Shown here one piece after another: positions 51,332 through 58,342 of a DNA stretch of 59,978 nt. Within the stretch, counting starts at the first letter, position 1; every line of letters starts with the position of its first letter. Source of the stretch: a virus; the IMG/VR virus record IMGVR_UViG_3300034101_003213, positions 1-59,978 of that record. One strand, given 5' to 3'. The notes under the pieces are model-generated. The model saw nothing but the letters and a program-made list of their open reading frames with translations. It did no database searches and was not told the origin of the DNA. A program made the position numbers and the translations under genes.

Positions 51332-51336
51332 ATAAT

Positions 51337-52125
51337 ATGCCTCTAAAATCTTTTAAAACATTTTTAATCGAACAGCAAGAAACAATTAAGTGTGATGTCA
51401 ACAACATTTGCACTGTTATCCGAGGGTATGAATCTTCTGGAAAAGTTTCAGAAAAAATTCAAAGTCCATATAAAGATAGCAAAGGACTTCTTACAATTGG
51501 TCATGGTCATTTAATTACACCAGAATCTGAATCAATATTTTCTGAAGTATTTCCAGAAGAGCAAAAGAGAAATCCAGATTTTGCTAAACAAATTTTATCT
51601 GGTCAAACAAAAATGACACCAGAACAAGTTGAAAGATTATTTGAAAGAGATGTTAAAGTTCGTTTACCAAAAGTAAAACAAATTGCCCCGGAATTTGAAA
51701 CTTATTCACCAGAACTACAAGCTGAACTTACTTCAGAGTATTTTAGAGGGATGGTTGGCAAATCACCAACTGCGATGAAACTTTTAAGAGCAGGTGACTT
51801 TGAAGGTGCTGCAACAGAGTTTTTAAATGCCGAAGATTATAGAAAATCAGTACAAGAAAAAACTGGAATCTCTGGTAGGATGAGAAATCTTGCCGATGCA
51901 ATGCGTAGAGAAGGTCAACTTAGAAAAGCACCGGAAGAAACTAAACCAGTTGAAGAACCTGAAACCACACAAACATCAACTGAAAAAGAATATGAAGTAA
52001 AACCCGGTGATACCGTTTGGAAAATAGGCGGTGGAGCATCTGGTGTTGAAAAAATTAAACAACTAAATCCTGGCTTAGACCCAAATAAGATAAAGCCCGG
52101 TCAAAAAATTAAAGTTCCAAATTAA
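51337..52125 (+). CDS. T4-lysozyme-family (GH24) protein with C-terminal LysM and head-targeting-like N-terminus
   Basis: 262 aa from the ATG at 51337 (AGGA upstream); the longer frame runs back through the divergent gene. GYESSG holds the catalytic Glu32. YKDSKGLLTIGHGHL gives D47 and T53, spaced exactly as T4 D20/T26. The last 45 residues (YEVKPGDTVWKIG to KIKPGQKIKVP) form a LysM peptidoglycan-binding domain. There is no signal peptide. The N-terminus MPLKSFKTFLIE|Q resembles the T4 capsid targeting sequence MKTYQEFIAE|A. Confidence 0.82.
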   Translation: MPLKSFKTFLIEQQETIKCDVNNICTVIRGYESSGKVSEKIQSPYKDSKGLLTIGHGHLITPESESIFSEVFPEEQKRNPDFAKQILSGQTKMTPEQVERLFERDVKVRLPKVKQIAPEFETYSPELQAELTSEYFRGMVGKSPTAMKLLRAGDFEGAATEFLNAEDYRKSVQEKTGISGRMRNLADAMRREGQLRKAPEETKPVEEPETTQTSTEKEYEVKPGDTVWKIGGGASGVEKIKQLNPGLDPNKIKPGQKIKVPN

Positions 52126-52162
52126 AAAGGAACTAACTTATATTATCTTAAATAAAAATAAT

Positions 52163-52750
52163 TTAAACTTTTAGTTCAAATTTATAAGATGGCATACCAT
52201 CGATTTCATAATCTGATATTGTATAAAATTGTAAAATTTTTGGTTTTAATGTGTTTTCGAAGAAATAAGGTCCAGTTGGTATTTCTGTTGTAGAATCATA
52301 ATCATGGGGCCAGATTTCACAATTTATTTCTTCAATTTTATATTTTAAAAAATCAATTGAATTTATTAGAGAATAATCATACCCCTCACAGTCAATTGAT
52401 AATTTTTTTATATTATTAATGTTATATTTACTACATAACTCATCAAAAGTTATAGTATCAATATTTTTAATATTATTTGATTTTATAAAATGATTTCTGT
52501 TAATAAATGAGTTATTAACAGAACTTGGATAAATTATAAATTTTTTTATTTTTTTATCATGAACTATACCCAAATTTAAAAAATGTATATCATGAATATT
52601 TTTTAATTCTTTATAGCATTCAATTAACTCTTTGAACGCATCTTCATCTGGCTCAATTAAAATAATTTTACTCTTTTTTTCAAGAGCACACATTTCTTTA
52701 AAAAAACAATCATTTCCTACATTTGAACCAAATTGAATGTAAACATCCAT
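52163..52750 (-). CDS. FkbM-family methyltransferase (stand-alone)
   Basis: 195 aa. VYIQFGSNVGND is SAM motif I; ILIEPDEDAFKEL the acidic loop; LSIDCEGYDYSLINSIDF is the FkbM signature, followed by IEEINCEIWPHDYD. It is distinct from the FkbM gene in the glycan cassette and has its own CATAAATA late site 5 nt before the ATG. A late-expressed FkbM could decorate a virion glycan. Confidence 0.8.
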   Translation of the reverse strand: MDVYIQFGSNVGNDCFFKEMCALEKKSKIILIEPDEDAFKELIECYKELKNIHDIHFLNLGIVHDKKIKKFIIYPSSVNNSFINRNHFIKSNNIKNIDTITFDELCSKYNINNIKKLSIDCEGYDYSLINSIDFLKYKIEEINCEIWPHDYDSTTEIPTGPYFFENTLKPKILQFYTISDYEIDGMPSYKFELKV

Positions 52751-52755
52751 TCAAA

Positions 52756-52763
52756 TATTTATG
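52756..52763 (-). promoter_or_regulatory. Late promoter CATAAATA (FkbM gene)
   Basis: Minus-strand late motif 5 nt before the ATG at 52750. Confidence 0.68.
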
Positions 52764-52764
52764 C

Positions 52765-53331
52765 TTAAAACGGAACAGGTTCGTAAAGCATGTTGTATGG
52801 GTCTTTAGCAGTGAACCATTCTGGTTCTTCACTATACTGCCATTTAGCGAATCTAGTCTTCTCGCCCAGATAATACTTTCTATAAGCAACAACTGCATCA
52901 CCATCTTTGTATTCATCGGGCATGGCTTGTGCAAATGGTGTAAGAGTATTAGTTTTGTTGATATTTTTTGGTGGATTATAAAGACCATCCATCAACATCT
53001 TTTCCATTACATGAACTTTACCATAACGCCGAGTATATTCTTTGCACAAAGCATGAGCATGCTTCCACAGCCAAAGATAATTTTTACGACTGGCCCGAGT
53101 CCAAATAGTACAAGGATGATTGATCATAGTGCAACGGCAGATGTTTGTATTGCCATTACTGTAAGTCTTGTATTCTTTCTTCTTACCTTTGGTCATAACT
53201 ACATCACCGTCAAGAACATGGTGAGTAGTTGAGAGCAACTGGCAAGATTCAAGAATCATTTTAACCACATGCTTGTCACACATCATGCGAGCAGCGGTAG
53301 CAGCATCATTATCCAAAACAAAAATATTCAT
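52765..53331 (-). CDS. Conserved phage protein, MNIFVLDND type
   Basis: 188 aa. The N-terminus MNIFVLDNDAATAARMMCDK, then HVVKMILESCQLLSTTHH is a pattern seen in many marine phages and bacteria without an assigned function. WTRASRKNYLWLWKHAHALC and YGKVHVMEKM follow. His, Cys and Asp are plentiful, so metal binding is possible. It overlaps the GMP reductase stop by ATGA and should be co-expressed with it. Confidence 0.7.
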   Translation of the reverse strand: MNIFVLDNDAATAARMMCDKHVVKMILESCQLLSTTHHVLDGDVVMTKGKKKEYKTYSNGNTNICRCTMINHPCTIWTRASRKNYLWLWKHAHALCKEYTRRYGKVHVMEKMLMDGLYNPPKNINKTNTLTPFAQAMPDEYKDGDAVVAYRKYYLGEKTRFAKWQYSEEPEWFTAKDPYNMLYEPVPF

Positions 53332-54362
53332 ATTTCGTTGTTTTCAAAAATATTGTTGATTGTGCGATTAACTTGTATCAACATACCACGCGAATAAAGG
53401 TCAGGCAAATTAAAAGCGCCAACATAAGAGCAAGCTGACCTAATACCACCAAAAATTTCTTGTATCGTATTTCGTACAGATCCACGGTAAGGCACCTCCA
53501 CAGTACGTCCCTCTGAAGCACGATAATCTGAAAGTCCACCGTTGTATTTTTCATTTGCAGTTCTGCTGCTCATTCCATAATGCAACATTGTAAGCTCTCC
53601 GTGCTCTTTGTGTCTAATTTCTCCACCACACTCATCATGGCCCGTTAACATTCCACCCGCCATAACAAATGCAGCACCAGCAACATATGCTTTTGCAAAG
53701 TCACCGGGATAGGTTATTCCACCATCAGCAACGATCCCAATACCGCATGCTTCGGCTGTTGCTACACACTCTATAACCGCCGATAGTTGTGGATAACCCA
53801 CGCCTGCCACTCGCCGGGTCAGACACATCGACCCCGATCCTATTCCCACCTTTACCAAATCTACTCCAGCATTTGACAATGCCTCTACCCCCGTTGGGGT
53901 CACGATATTCCCTGCAATCAATATTGACTTCGGCCATTTTTCTCTTACCTTTCTTGTAAAATTGTGAAACTCTGTCATGTAACCATTTGCCACATCAAGA
54001 CAAATGAAAGTCGGGTCATGAATCTCGGAGGTATCAACGAACAGTTTGCTGTCGGAATCCAATCCAAGTGTCAGAGAAACATATTGTTCTTTGTCTGGGT
54101 GCATATTCACAAAAGCAGAATAATAATTTCCACCCTTTCGAAGGCATGTTACGACTCCATATTCCGAAAGAACCTCTGCCATCTTGTGAGTCCCAACCGT
54201 TGACATGTTTGCTGCCATGATTGGAATGCCCTTCCATTTCGATCCACATTTAAATGTGGTCTCCACTTCAAGACTTACATCTTTGCGAGACTTAACATCC
54301 GAGAGGGTCGGCATGATAAGCACATCGGAATAATCCAATTTGGGTTCAGTGTTCAAAATCAT
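53328..54362 (-). CDS. guaC: GMP reductase (IMPDH/GMPR family)
   Basis: 344 aa from the ATG at 54362; an in-frame TTG at 54383 is unlikely. VKVGIGSGSMC puts the catalytic Cys at 180. LTRRVAGVGYPQLSAVIEC and GIVADGGITYPGDFAKAYVA, then GAAFVMAGGMLTGHDECGG are GMPR-like, and there is no CBS domain. It would convert GMP to IMP (NADPH), redirecting guanine nucleotides. IMP dehydrogenase activity is the alternative. Confidence 0.85.
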   Translation of the reverse strand: MILNTEPKLDYSDVLIMPTLSDVKSRKDVSLEVETTFKCGSKWKGIPIMAANMSTVGTHKMAEVLSEYGVVTCLRKGGNYYSAFVNMHPDKEQYVSLTLGLDSDSKLFVDTSEIHDPTFICLDVANGYMTEFHNFTRKVREKWPKSILIAGNIVTPTGVEALSNAGVDLVKVGIGSGSMCLTRRVAGVGYPQLSAVIECVATAEACGIGIVADGGITYPGDFAKAYVAGAAFVMAGGMLTGHDECGGEIRHKEHGELTMLHYGMSSRTANEKYNGGLSDYRASEGRTVEVPYRGSVRNTIQEIFGGIRSACSYVGAFNLPDLYSRGMLIQVNRTINNIFENNEI

Positions 54363-54369
54363 TTTAAAA

Positions 54370-54397
54370 AGAATATCATACAAACATTGTTAGTCAA
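54370..54397 (-). promoter_or_regulatory. sigma70-like promoter (GMP reductase)
   Basis: TTGACT, 16-bp spacer, TATTCT, ending 7 nt before the ATG at 54362, which would make the message leaderless. Confidence 0.55.
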
Positions 54398-54400
54398 CAA

Positions 54401-54574
54401 TCACTTTGAGTTTTCAATTCTTTGAATTGCATCACGAAGATTTAACATCTTTTTTGCAAGATCTTTAGAGGTCATCTTTCCTCGCAAATAATCTTCATAA
54501 TTAGAAATAATTATCTTGGCTTCTCTAAAGAGAACCGCATACATGTGAGGAACATCGTCTTTTTCTTCTTCCAT
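54401..54574 (-). CDS. Small helical hypothetical protein (57 aa)
   Basis: 57 aa, from the ATG at 54574. Acidic start MEEEKDDVPHMY, then two helices (REAKIIISNYEDYLRG and TSKDLAKKMLNLRDAIQRIE). An out-of-frame ATG overlaps 4 nt upstream. An AATAAATA late-type motif lies 6 nt before the ATG. Codon usage fits its neighbours. Not recognised. Confidence 0.68.
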   Translation of the reverse strand: MEEEKDDVPHMYAVLFREAKIIISNYEDYLRGKMTSKDLAKKMLNLRDAIQRIENSK

Positions 54575-54580
54575 CCATGA

Positions 54581-54588
54581 TATTTATT
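54581..54588 (-). promoter_or_regulatory. Late-type promoter AATAAATA (57-aa gene)
   Basis: Minus-strand motif 6 nt before the ATG at 54574; one of the N-variant late sites. Confidence 0.5.
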
Positions 54589-55159
54589 GCAATTCTGTTG
54601 TGTCATCTCTAATAAATCTTTTTATATTTGGAATATAAACTGAAGACCAGTCTTGTTTTGTAACATCCCACAATAAAATTCTTTTTCCACCAAAAAAACC
54701 AAACGCCTTTTGTCTGGTTTCATATTGACTAGAGGGGATTACTGATTTTTTTAAAGTTCCAAACATCTGTGCAGCGTTTCCATCTACTTTAAAATATTGT
54801 ATCGTAGATACACCATCTATGACCTCCATAAACAATTCTGGACTTGAAATGAAGTTAGTTTTCAAATATTCTTCTTTAGTTACAATTTCTACTTCCATAT
54901 CATAATCATTCAATGGGTCATAAATTCTTTCTTCCTCTAACTGAGGATTAAATTTATAAAAATTTTCTAAGGACCCATATTTCAATTTAATATATTCTTC
55001 AAAATTATCATCTTCACTTGCAAGTTTTTTATACTTTTCTTTTTTAAATTCAGAAGTCATGTAATCTTTTGGTAGCCCAAGATATGACCTATAATTTAAA
55101 TCTGTATTCAAAAATACATTTAACAAATCCATCTGGAATTGTTCTTCAGGGTTTTCCAT
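54584..55159 (-). CDS. Conserved hypothetical phage protein
   Basis: 191 aa, not recognised. The N-terminal half is helical and acidic (LNYRSYLGLPKDYMTSEFKK, YGSLENFYKFNPQ). The C-terminal half is beta-rich (IQYFKVDGNAAQMFG, RQKAFGFFGGKRILLWDVTK). It overlaps the 80-aa gene upstream by 1 nt. The order with two short genes suggests a small late operon expressed from 55598. Confidence 0.58.
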   Translation of the reverse strand: MENPEEQFQMDLLNVFLNTDLNYRSYLGLPKDYMTSEFKKEKYKKLASEDDNFEEYIKLKYGSLENFYKFNPQLEEERIYDPLNDYDMEVEIVTKEEYLKTNFISSPELFMEVIDGVSTIQYFKVDGNAAQMFGTLKKSVIPSSQYETRQKAFGFFGGKRILLWDVTKQDWSSVYIPNIKRFIRDDTTELQ

Positions 55160-55401
55160 TAAAAGGATATACGGAAAATATCATTTTTGATTTCCGCTTC
55201 TTTGTAATTTTCTTTTTTTGATCTGAGCATTTCCCAAAATTTTACATAATACCTTGAAGGCATTTGTAAAATTATTTCATGAAATGGAAGTTTTTTATAT
55301 TCTTTAATTTTGATGAATAAATTTTCTATAGAATCTTTTAAAAAATCTTCTTCTTTATCCAATAGAATAACAACATTTTTTAAAGTTTCTTTAATTTGCA
55401 T
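55159..55401 (-). CDS. Small helical hypothetical protein (80 aa)
   Basis: 80 aa, not recognised. Mostly helical and charged (LLDKEEDFLKDSIENLFIKI, RSKKENYKEAEIKND). It is joined by single-base TAATG overlaps to the genes on both sides, so it is part of the same translational unit. No enzymatic motif is visible. Confidence 0.55.
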   Translation of the reverse strand: MQIKETLKNVVILLDKEEDFLKDSIENLFIKIKEYKKLPFHEIILQMPSRYYVKFWEMLRSKKENYKEAEIKNDIFRISF

Positions 55402-55592
55402 TAGAAAGATCTCGGTGTTGGTCTAAACCCACTTATAAGTTGATTTCTTGGATCTTGTCTTGGTGTTACTTGTGGTGGAGTTACAGCAATATTTTCTCTA
55501 AATTTTAATGCAGCATCGGAAAGTGGAGATGGAACATTCTTATATTTTTGTTGCAAAAGTTTAATTGTGTCTTCTAAAGATTTTTTCTGCAT
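55401..55592 (-). CDS. Small hypothetical protein with Pro/Arg tail (63 aa)
   Basis: 63 aa from the ATG at 55592, which is 5 nt after a TATAAATA; the longer frame overlaps the divergent promoter. N-terminal helix QKKSLEDTIKLLQQKYKNVP, then SDAALKFRENIAV and a TPRQDPRNQLISGFRPTPRS tail. It is the first gene of a three-gene late operon. Confidence 0.6.
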   Translation of the reverse strand: MQKKSLEDTIKLLQQKYKNVPSPLSDAALKFRENIAVTPPQVTPRQDPRNQLISGFRPTPRSF

Positions 55593-55597
55593 GCAAA

Positions 55598-55605
55598 TAT
55601 TTATA
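55598..55605 (-). promoter_or_regulatory. Late promoter TATAAATA (minus half of palindrome)
   Basis: With the plus site it forms the perfect 12-bp palindrome TATTTATAAATA (55598-55609). It is 5 nt from the minus ATG at 55592. Confidence 0.85.
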
Positions 55606-55609
55606 AATA
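55602..55609 (+). promoter_or_regulatory. Late promoter TATAAATA (plus half of palindrome)
   Basis: Shares four bases with the minus site and is likewise 5 nt from its ATG at 55615, so the two genes are arranged symmetrically. Confidence 0.85.
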
Positions 55610-55614
55610 ATTTC

Positions 55615-56580
55615 ATGGATTACCTAACAAACTATTACAAGAATCTTTGCGAGCAACTTCAAGAAAAAATTAATCTTTTAGAGGCAAAAGCCAAAAAGAA
55701 GAAGAAGGCTAAGAAAGATTATGATGGAGATGGTAAAGTTGAATCATCCACCGATGAATGGAAAGGTTCAAGAGACCGAGCCATTAAGCAAGCAATGAGT
55801 GAAGCCAAGATCAACAGACCAACTCACACTATTATCGGTGACGTTTTTCGATCAGACGAACAACAAGACAGACGCATTAGAAACAGAACACAAGTAATGT
55901 CAGATCTTCATGCTCTTAGATCTTTTGAGGGTGCCAGTGATGAAGAACGGACTGCAGCAGAAAAAGTTTTAAAAGACATGGAAACAACTGACACCAACAC
56001 AGGAGCAATTGGAACTGATGCAACCACTCAAGATGTTTTTGCTGCACGCAGAGCCCTAAAAGGATACCAAGGATCGGATGCTTTTAAAGGACATGCAGCA
56101 AAAACTCTTTCCGGATTTGAGGATACCGGAATGTACAATTATACTGTAGGTAGCAACGACATGGATTTTAAAAGAGTTTATAAAAGAACTACCGATGTTG
56201 GTACAGGTTTAGAGGCTTTGGCAAAAGGAATTGACAATACTTGGTATTGGGCAAGATATATGGGAAATCCAGCTGTAAATGATATGACAAGACAAATAGC
56301 AATTGAGATGAATCCCAGTGGTAAATCGTTTCAACAAATAGGAATGCATCCTTCTGGAAAAGCTTTTAGAGGCACAAAGGTTACGCCATTTACATCATCA
56401 ACTGATGAATTCAGAGCCAGACTTGAAAATCCTGCAGTTCAAAAAGAAATTGGCGTTCAAACACCAAGAAGAAGCGAAGCAGGGCAGGCTGAAACAGCAG
56501 CAGAAATAACCAAAAACTTCCCAGCAGATTTTGAATCAACAATTCTTGGTAAATACGTAAAGCCAAGAAAATTAACATAA
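55615..56580 (+). CDS. Putative internal head protein, MDYLTNYYK family (321 aa)
   Basis: 321 aa; the ATG at 55615 is fixed by the late palindrome. The N-terminus MDYLTNYYKNLCEQLQEKIN, followed by LLE|A (residues 21-24), is shared with the 58343 gene and partly the 57157 gene and looks like an extended head-targeting peptide. Next come a KKKKKAKKD block, an EF-hand-like DYDGDGKVES and GSRDRAIKQAM. The rest is polar, with little enzyme character. Internal virion protein is inferred. Confidence 0.65.
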   Translation: MDYLTNYYKNLCEQLQEKINLLEAKAKKKKKAKKDYDGDGKVESSTDEWKGSRDRAIKQAMSEAKINRPTHTIIGDVFRSDEQQDRRIRNRTQVMSDLHALRSFEGASDEERTAAEKVLKDMETTDTNTGAIGTDATTQDVFAARRALKGYQGSDAFKGHAAKTLSGFEDTGMYNYTVGSNDMDFKRVYKRTTDVGTGLEALAKGIDNTWYWARYMGNPAVNDMTRQIAIEMNPSGKSFQQIGMHPSGKAFRGTKVTPFTSSTDEFRARLENPAVQKEIGVQTPRRSEAGQAETAAEITKNFPADFESTILGKYVKPRKLT

Positions 56581-56601
56581 AAATTTAATACAAGACAAAA
56601 G

Positions 56602-56633
56602 AAAAACCCAGACCTCAAAAGTCTGGGTTTTTT
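56602..56633. terminator. Bidirectional terminator
   Basis: AAAAACCCAGAC, a short loop, GTCTGGGTTTTTT; a 12-bp-class stem with U and A runs, between the 55615 gene and the convergent small membrane gene. Confidence 0.88.
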
Positions 56634-56652
56634 CGTTTTTGTACGGAGCCTT

Positions 56653-56823
56653 TTATTTGGCTTCTACGGCCTTGGGAGCCTCATGCTCACCACGGGGTCC
56701 CTTGTGTCCGGGACGCTTTCCATGAGCGCTAAAAGCGACTACAAGGGCTGCTACTGCGACACCAAAGAGAACCCATTCAATAATTGTGACTTTAGATAAC
56801 AAATTTTTAATTTTTGTGAGCAT
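56653..56823 (-). CDS. Small membrane protein with basic tail (56 aa)
   Basis: 56 aa. One transmembrane segment at about 15-32 (IEWVLFGVAVAALVVAF) follows a short amphipathic start MLTKIKNLLSK. The tail HGKRPGHKGPRGEHEAPKAV is basic and Pro/Gly-rich. AAGGA precedes the ATG. Size and topology resemble phage inner-membrane proteins (holin- or spanin-like or host-membrane remodelling), but nothing identifies it. Confidence 0.72.
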   Translation of the reverse strand: MLTKIKNLLSKVTIIEWVLFGVAVAALVVAFSAHGKRPGHKGPRGEHEAPKAVEAK

Positions 56824-56844
56824 AAGTTTCCTTTTTAATATTTA

Positions 56845-56852
56845 GATAAATA
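56845..56852 (+). promoter_or_regulatory. Late promoter GATAAATA (97-aa gene)
   Basis: Plus-strand late motif 8 nt before the ATG at 56861. Confidence 0.65.
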
Positions 56853-56860
56853 GTAATACC

Positions 56861-57154
56861 ATGAAGAAATTTATTGAATTTTTAAAAGAACAAGAAAATA
56901 AAGTTTCTACTTCAGAAATTAAAGAAGTGGATGTTGTTCCAACAGCACAAGAATCAGAACAAAAAAATGAAAAGAATTGGAATAAGGTAGTAAAAGAATT
57001 CAAAAAGAATGTGAAAGAACCATCATACTCGGCCACTAAAAAATTTATTCAAGGTGATAAAAAATCTTCAGAAGGTGCAATAGAATTGGATCTCACACCA
57101 AAGCCAAAGATTGAGGCACCATTGCCTCAACCTGAGACACCATCTACAACTTAA
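56861..57154 (+). CDS. Putative internal head protein (97 aa, T4 CTS-like start)
   Basis: 97 aa. The N-terminus MKKFIEFLKE|Q closely parallels the T4 internal-protein capsid targeting sequence MKTYQEFIAE|A in length, spacing and the final E at residue 10. The remainder is hydrophilic and basic-acidic (NKVVKEFKKNVKEPSYSATK), like small DNA-associated T4 internal proteins. I infer encapsidation, processing by gp21 and ejection with the DNA. Confidence 0.65.
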   Translation: MKKFIEFLKEQENKVSTSEIKEVDVVPTAQESEQKNEKNWNKVVKEFKKNVKEPSYSATKKFIQGDKKSSEGAIELDLTPKPKIEAPLPQPETPSTT

Positions 57155-57156
57155 TT

Positions 57157-58290
57157 TTACTTAAGTTTTCCGCGCTTCATCAATTCGGCTTTGGCAGCAC
57201 GATATTCGACTGATTGTTTCTCATCAGGAATAGCGGGACCAAACATATTGCTTCTCTTGTTACGGAACATCATTTCTTCTAATTCTTTATCAGTGTGCAA
57301 TCTGGCTTGACCGTGGCCCTTTTTCTTCCAGAATTCAGAGAAGTCTTCACCTGCTGGAACTGGTGCTTTGGCTGGGGCTGGGGCTGGTGGCTTTCTGAAT
57401 GAAGGATTTACAACACTGGATCTTGGATTTACAACATCTGCAACAGGTGGTCTGAGTGTATCTTTGGCAACAGGCATAACTTGATTCATAACTTTATTTC
57501 TGTTTGGATCGATGCTTATGTCTGAAGAAGCTACTGGAGCACCAATATCTGGGTTGGAAGTTGCAAGTGAGGTATTTGTTGGTGTATATTGGCCACTTGG
57601 TGGTGTTGCAAACAGTGAAGTTGGAATCCATGCTGGTGGTGGAACTTGTGATGTTGCTGGAGCACCTGTTTGAATTCTAACTGGAGAAGGGGCCATTGGT
57701 GAAGCTGCTGGAGCAGATGCTTGTGCTGATGGAGCATATTTTCCCATTCCCATGGCTCTTTGTTCCAAATCTTTACGGGCTTCGGGGGTATTTGCACTTG
57801 GTCTGACTGCACTCAAAGAAGGAGCATTTCCACCCAAAGTTCCGGGACTAAATGTTTGACGAGCAACGCTTCCGGGCATGCTCATTGTTCTGGAAATCAT
57901 GTCTTGGTCAGCACTCGTTCTTGGTTGGGCTCTTGCTGGTGCTTCTGAATAGTTTGGTTCATAGACGCTTTGAACATACCCACCTTGACCTTTTTTATAA
58001 TTTCCACCTGCTTCTGCGGCTCTAGCGGCAAATTCTACAGGATCCATTGCTGGTTTAAAGTTAACATTCCCTGTTTTCATAGTATAATCAGGTTCATAAA
58101 CACTTTGTAAATAACCGCTACCTGAATCTTTCTTATACTCACCACCTGCTTCGGCAGCATATGCAGAAAATTCCAAAGGATCCATTCGTTTTGCTCGCTC
58201 AATCAAATAATTTAACTTCTGTTCTAAAATGAATGCTTTTTCAGAAAGTTCTTCGGATTTTTGTTTATAGAATTTGGTGATGTAGTCCAT
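57157..58290 (-). CDS. Putative internal head protein with internal duplication (377 aa)
   Basis: 377 aa. The start MDYITKFYKQKSEELSEKAF, then ILE|Q at 21-24, is a diverged version of the MxYLTxYYK peptide. Residues about 36-112 hold two copies of a unit: DPxEFxAxAAEAGGxYKK then QSVYEPxY. The rest is Pro/Ser/Ala-rich (APAPAKAPVPAG) and largely disordered. A perfect TATAAATA 5 nt upstream marks late expression. Convergent with the 56861 gene with a 2-nt gap. Confidence 0.62.
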   Translation of the reverse strand: MDYITKFYKQKSEELSEKAFILEQKLNYLIERAKRMDPLEFSAYAAEAGGEYKKDSGSGYLQSVYEPDYTMKTGNVNFKPAMDPVEFAARAAEAGGNYKKGQGGYVQSVYEPNYSEAPARAQPRTSADQDMISRTMSMPGSVARQTFSPGTLGGNAPSLSAVRPSANTPEARKDLEQRAMGMGKYAPSAQASAPAASPMAPSPVRIQTGAPATSQVPPPAWIPTSLFATPPSGQYTPTNTSLATSNPDIGAPVASSDISIDPNRNKVMNQVMPVAKDTLRPPVADVVNPRSSVVNPSFRKPPAPAPAKAPVPAGEDFSEFWKKKGHGQARLHTDKELEEMMFRNKRSNMFGPAIPDEKQSVEYRAAKAELMKRGKLK

Positions 58291-58295
58291 GTAGT

Positions 58296-58303
58296 TATTT
58301 ATA
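58296..58303 (-). promoter_or_regulatory. Late promoter TATAAATA (57157 gene)
   Basis: Exact minus-strand late motif 5 nt before the ATG at 58290. Confidence 0.8.
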
Positions 58304-58329
58304 TTGAGATTTTTTTGAAATTTTTTGTT

Positions 58330-58337
58330 GATAAATA
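58330..58337 (+). promoter_or_regulatory. Late promoter GATAAATA (58343 gene)
   Basis: Plus-strand late motif 5 nt before the ATG at 58343, in the same GATAAATATTTTTATG context as gp13 and gp48. Confidence 0.78.
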
Positions 58338-58342
58338 TTTTT

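Noticed and set aside
51211-51336. Longer N-terminus of the lysozyme
   Set aside because: It would run through the divergent Sm-like gene and its promoter. AGGA and ATG at 51337 fit a real start, and that start yields the targeting-like peptide.
52126-52162. Terminator between the convergent lysozyme and FkbM genes
   Set aside because: Only AT-rich sequence; no stem of useful length.
57531-57812. Minus-frame ORF rich in Gln and His
   Set aside because: Out-of-frame shadow of the Pro/Ala-rich segment of the 57157-58290 gene.
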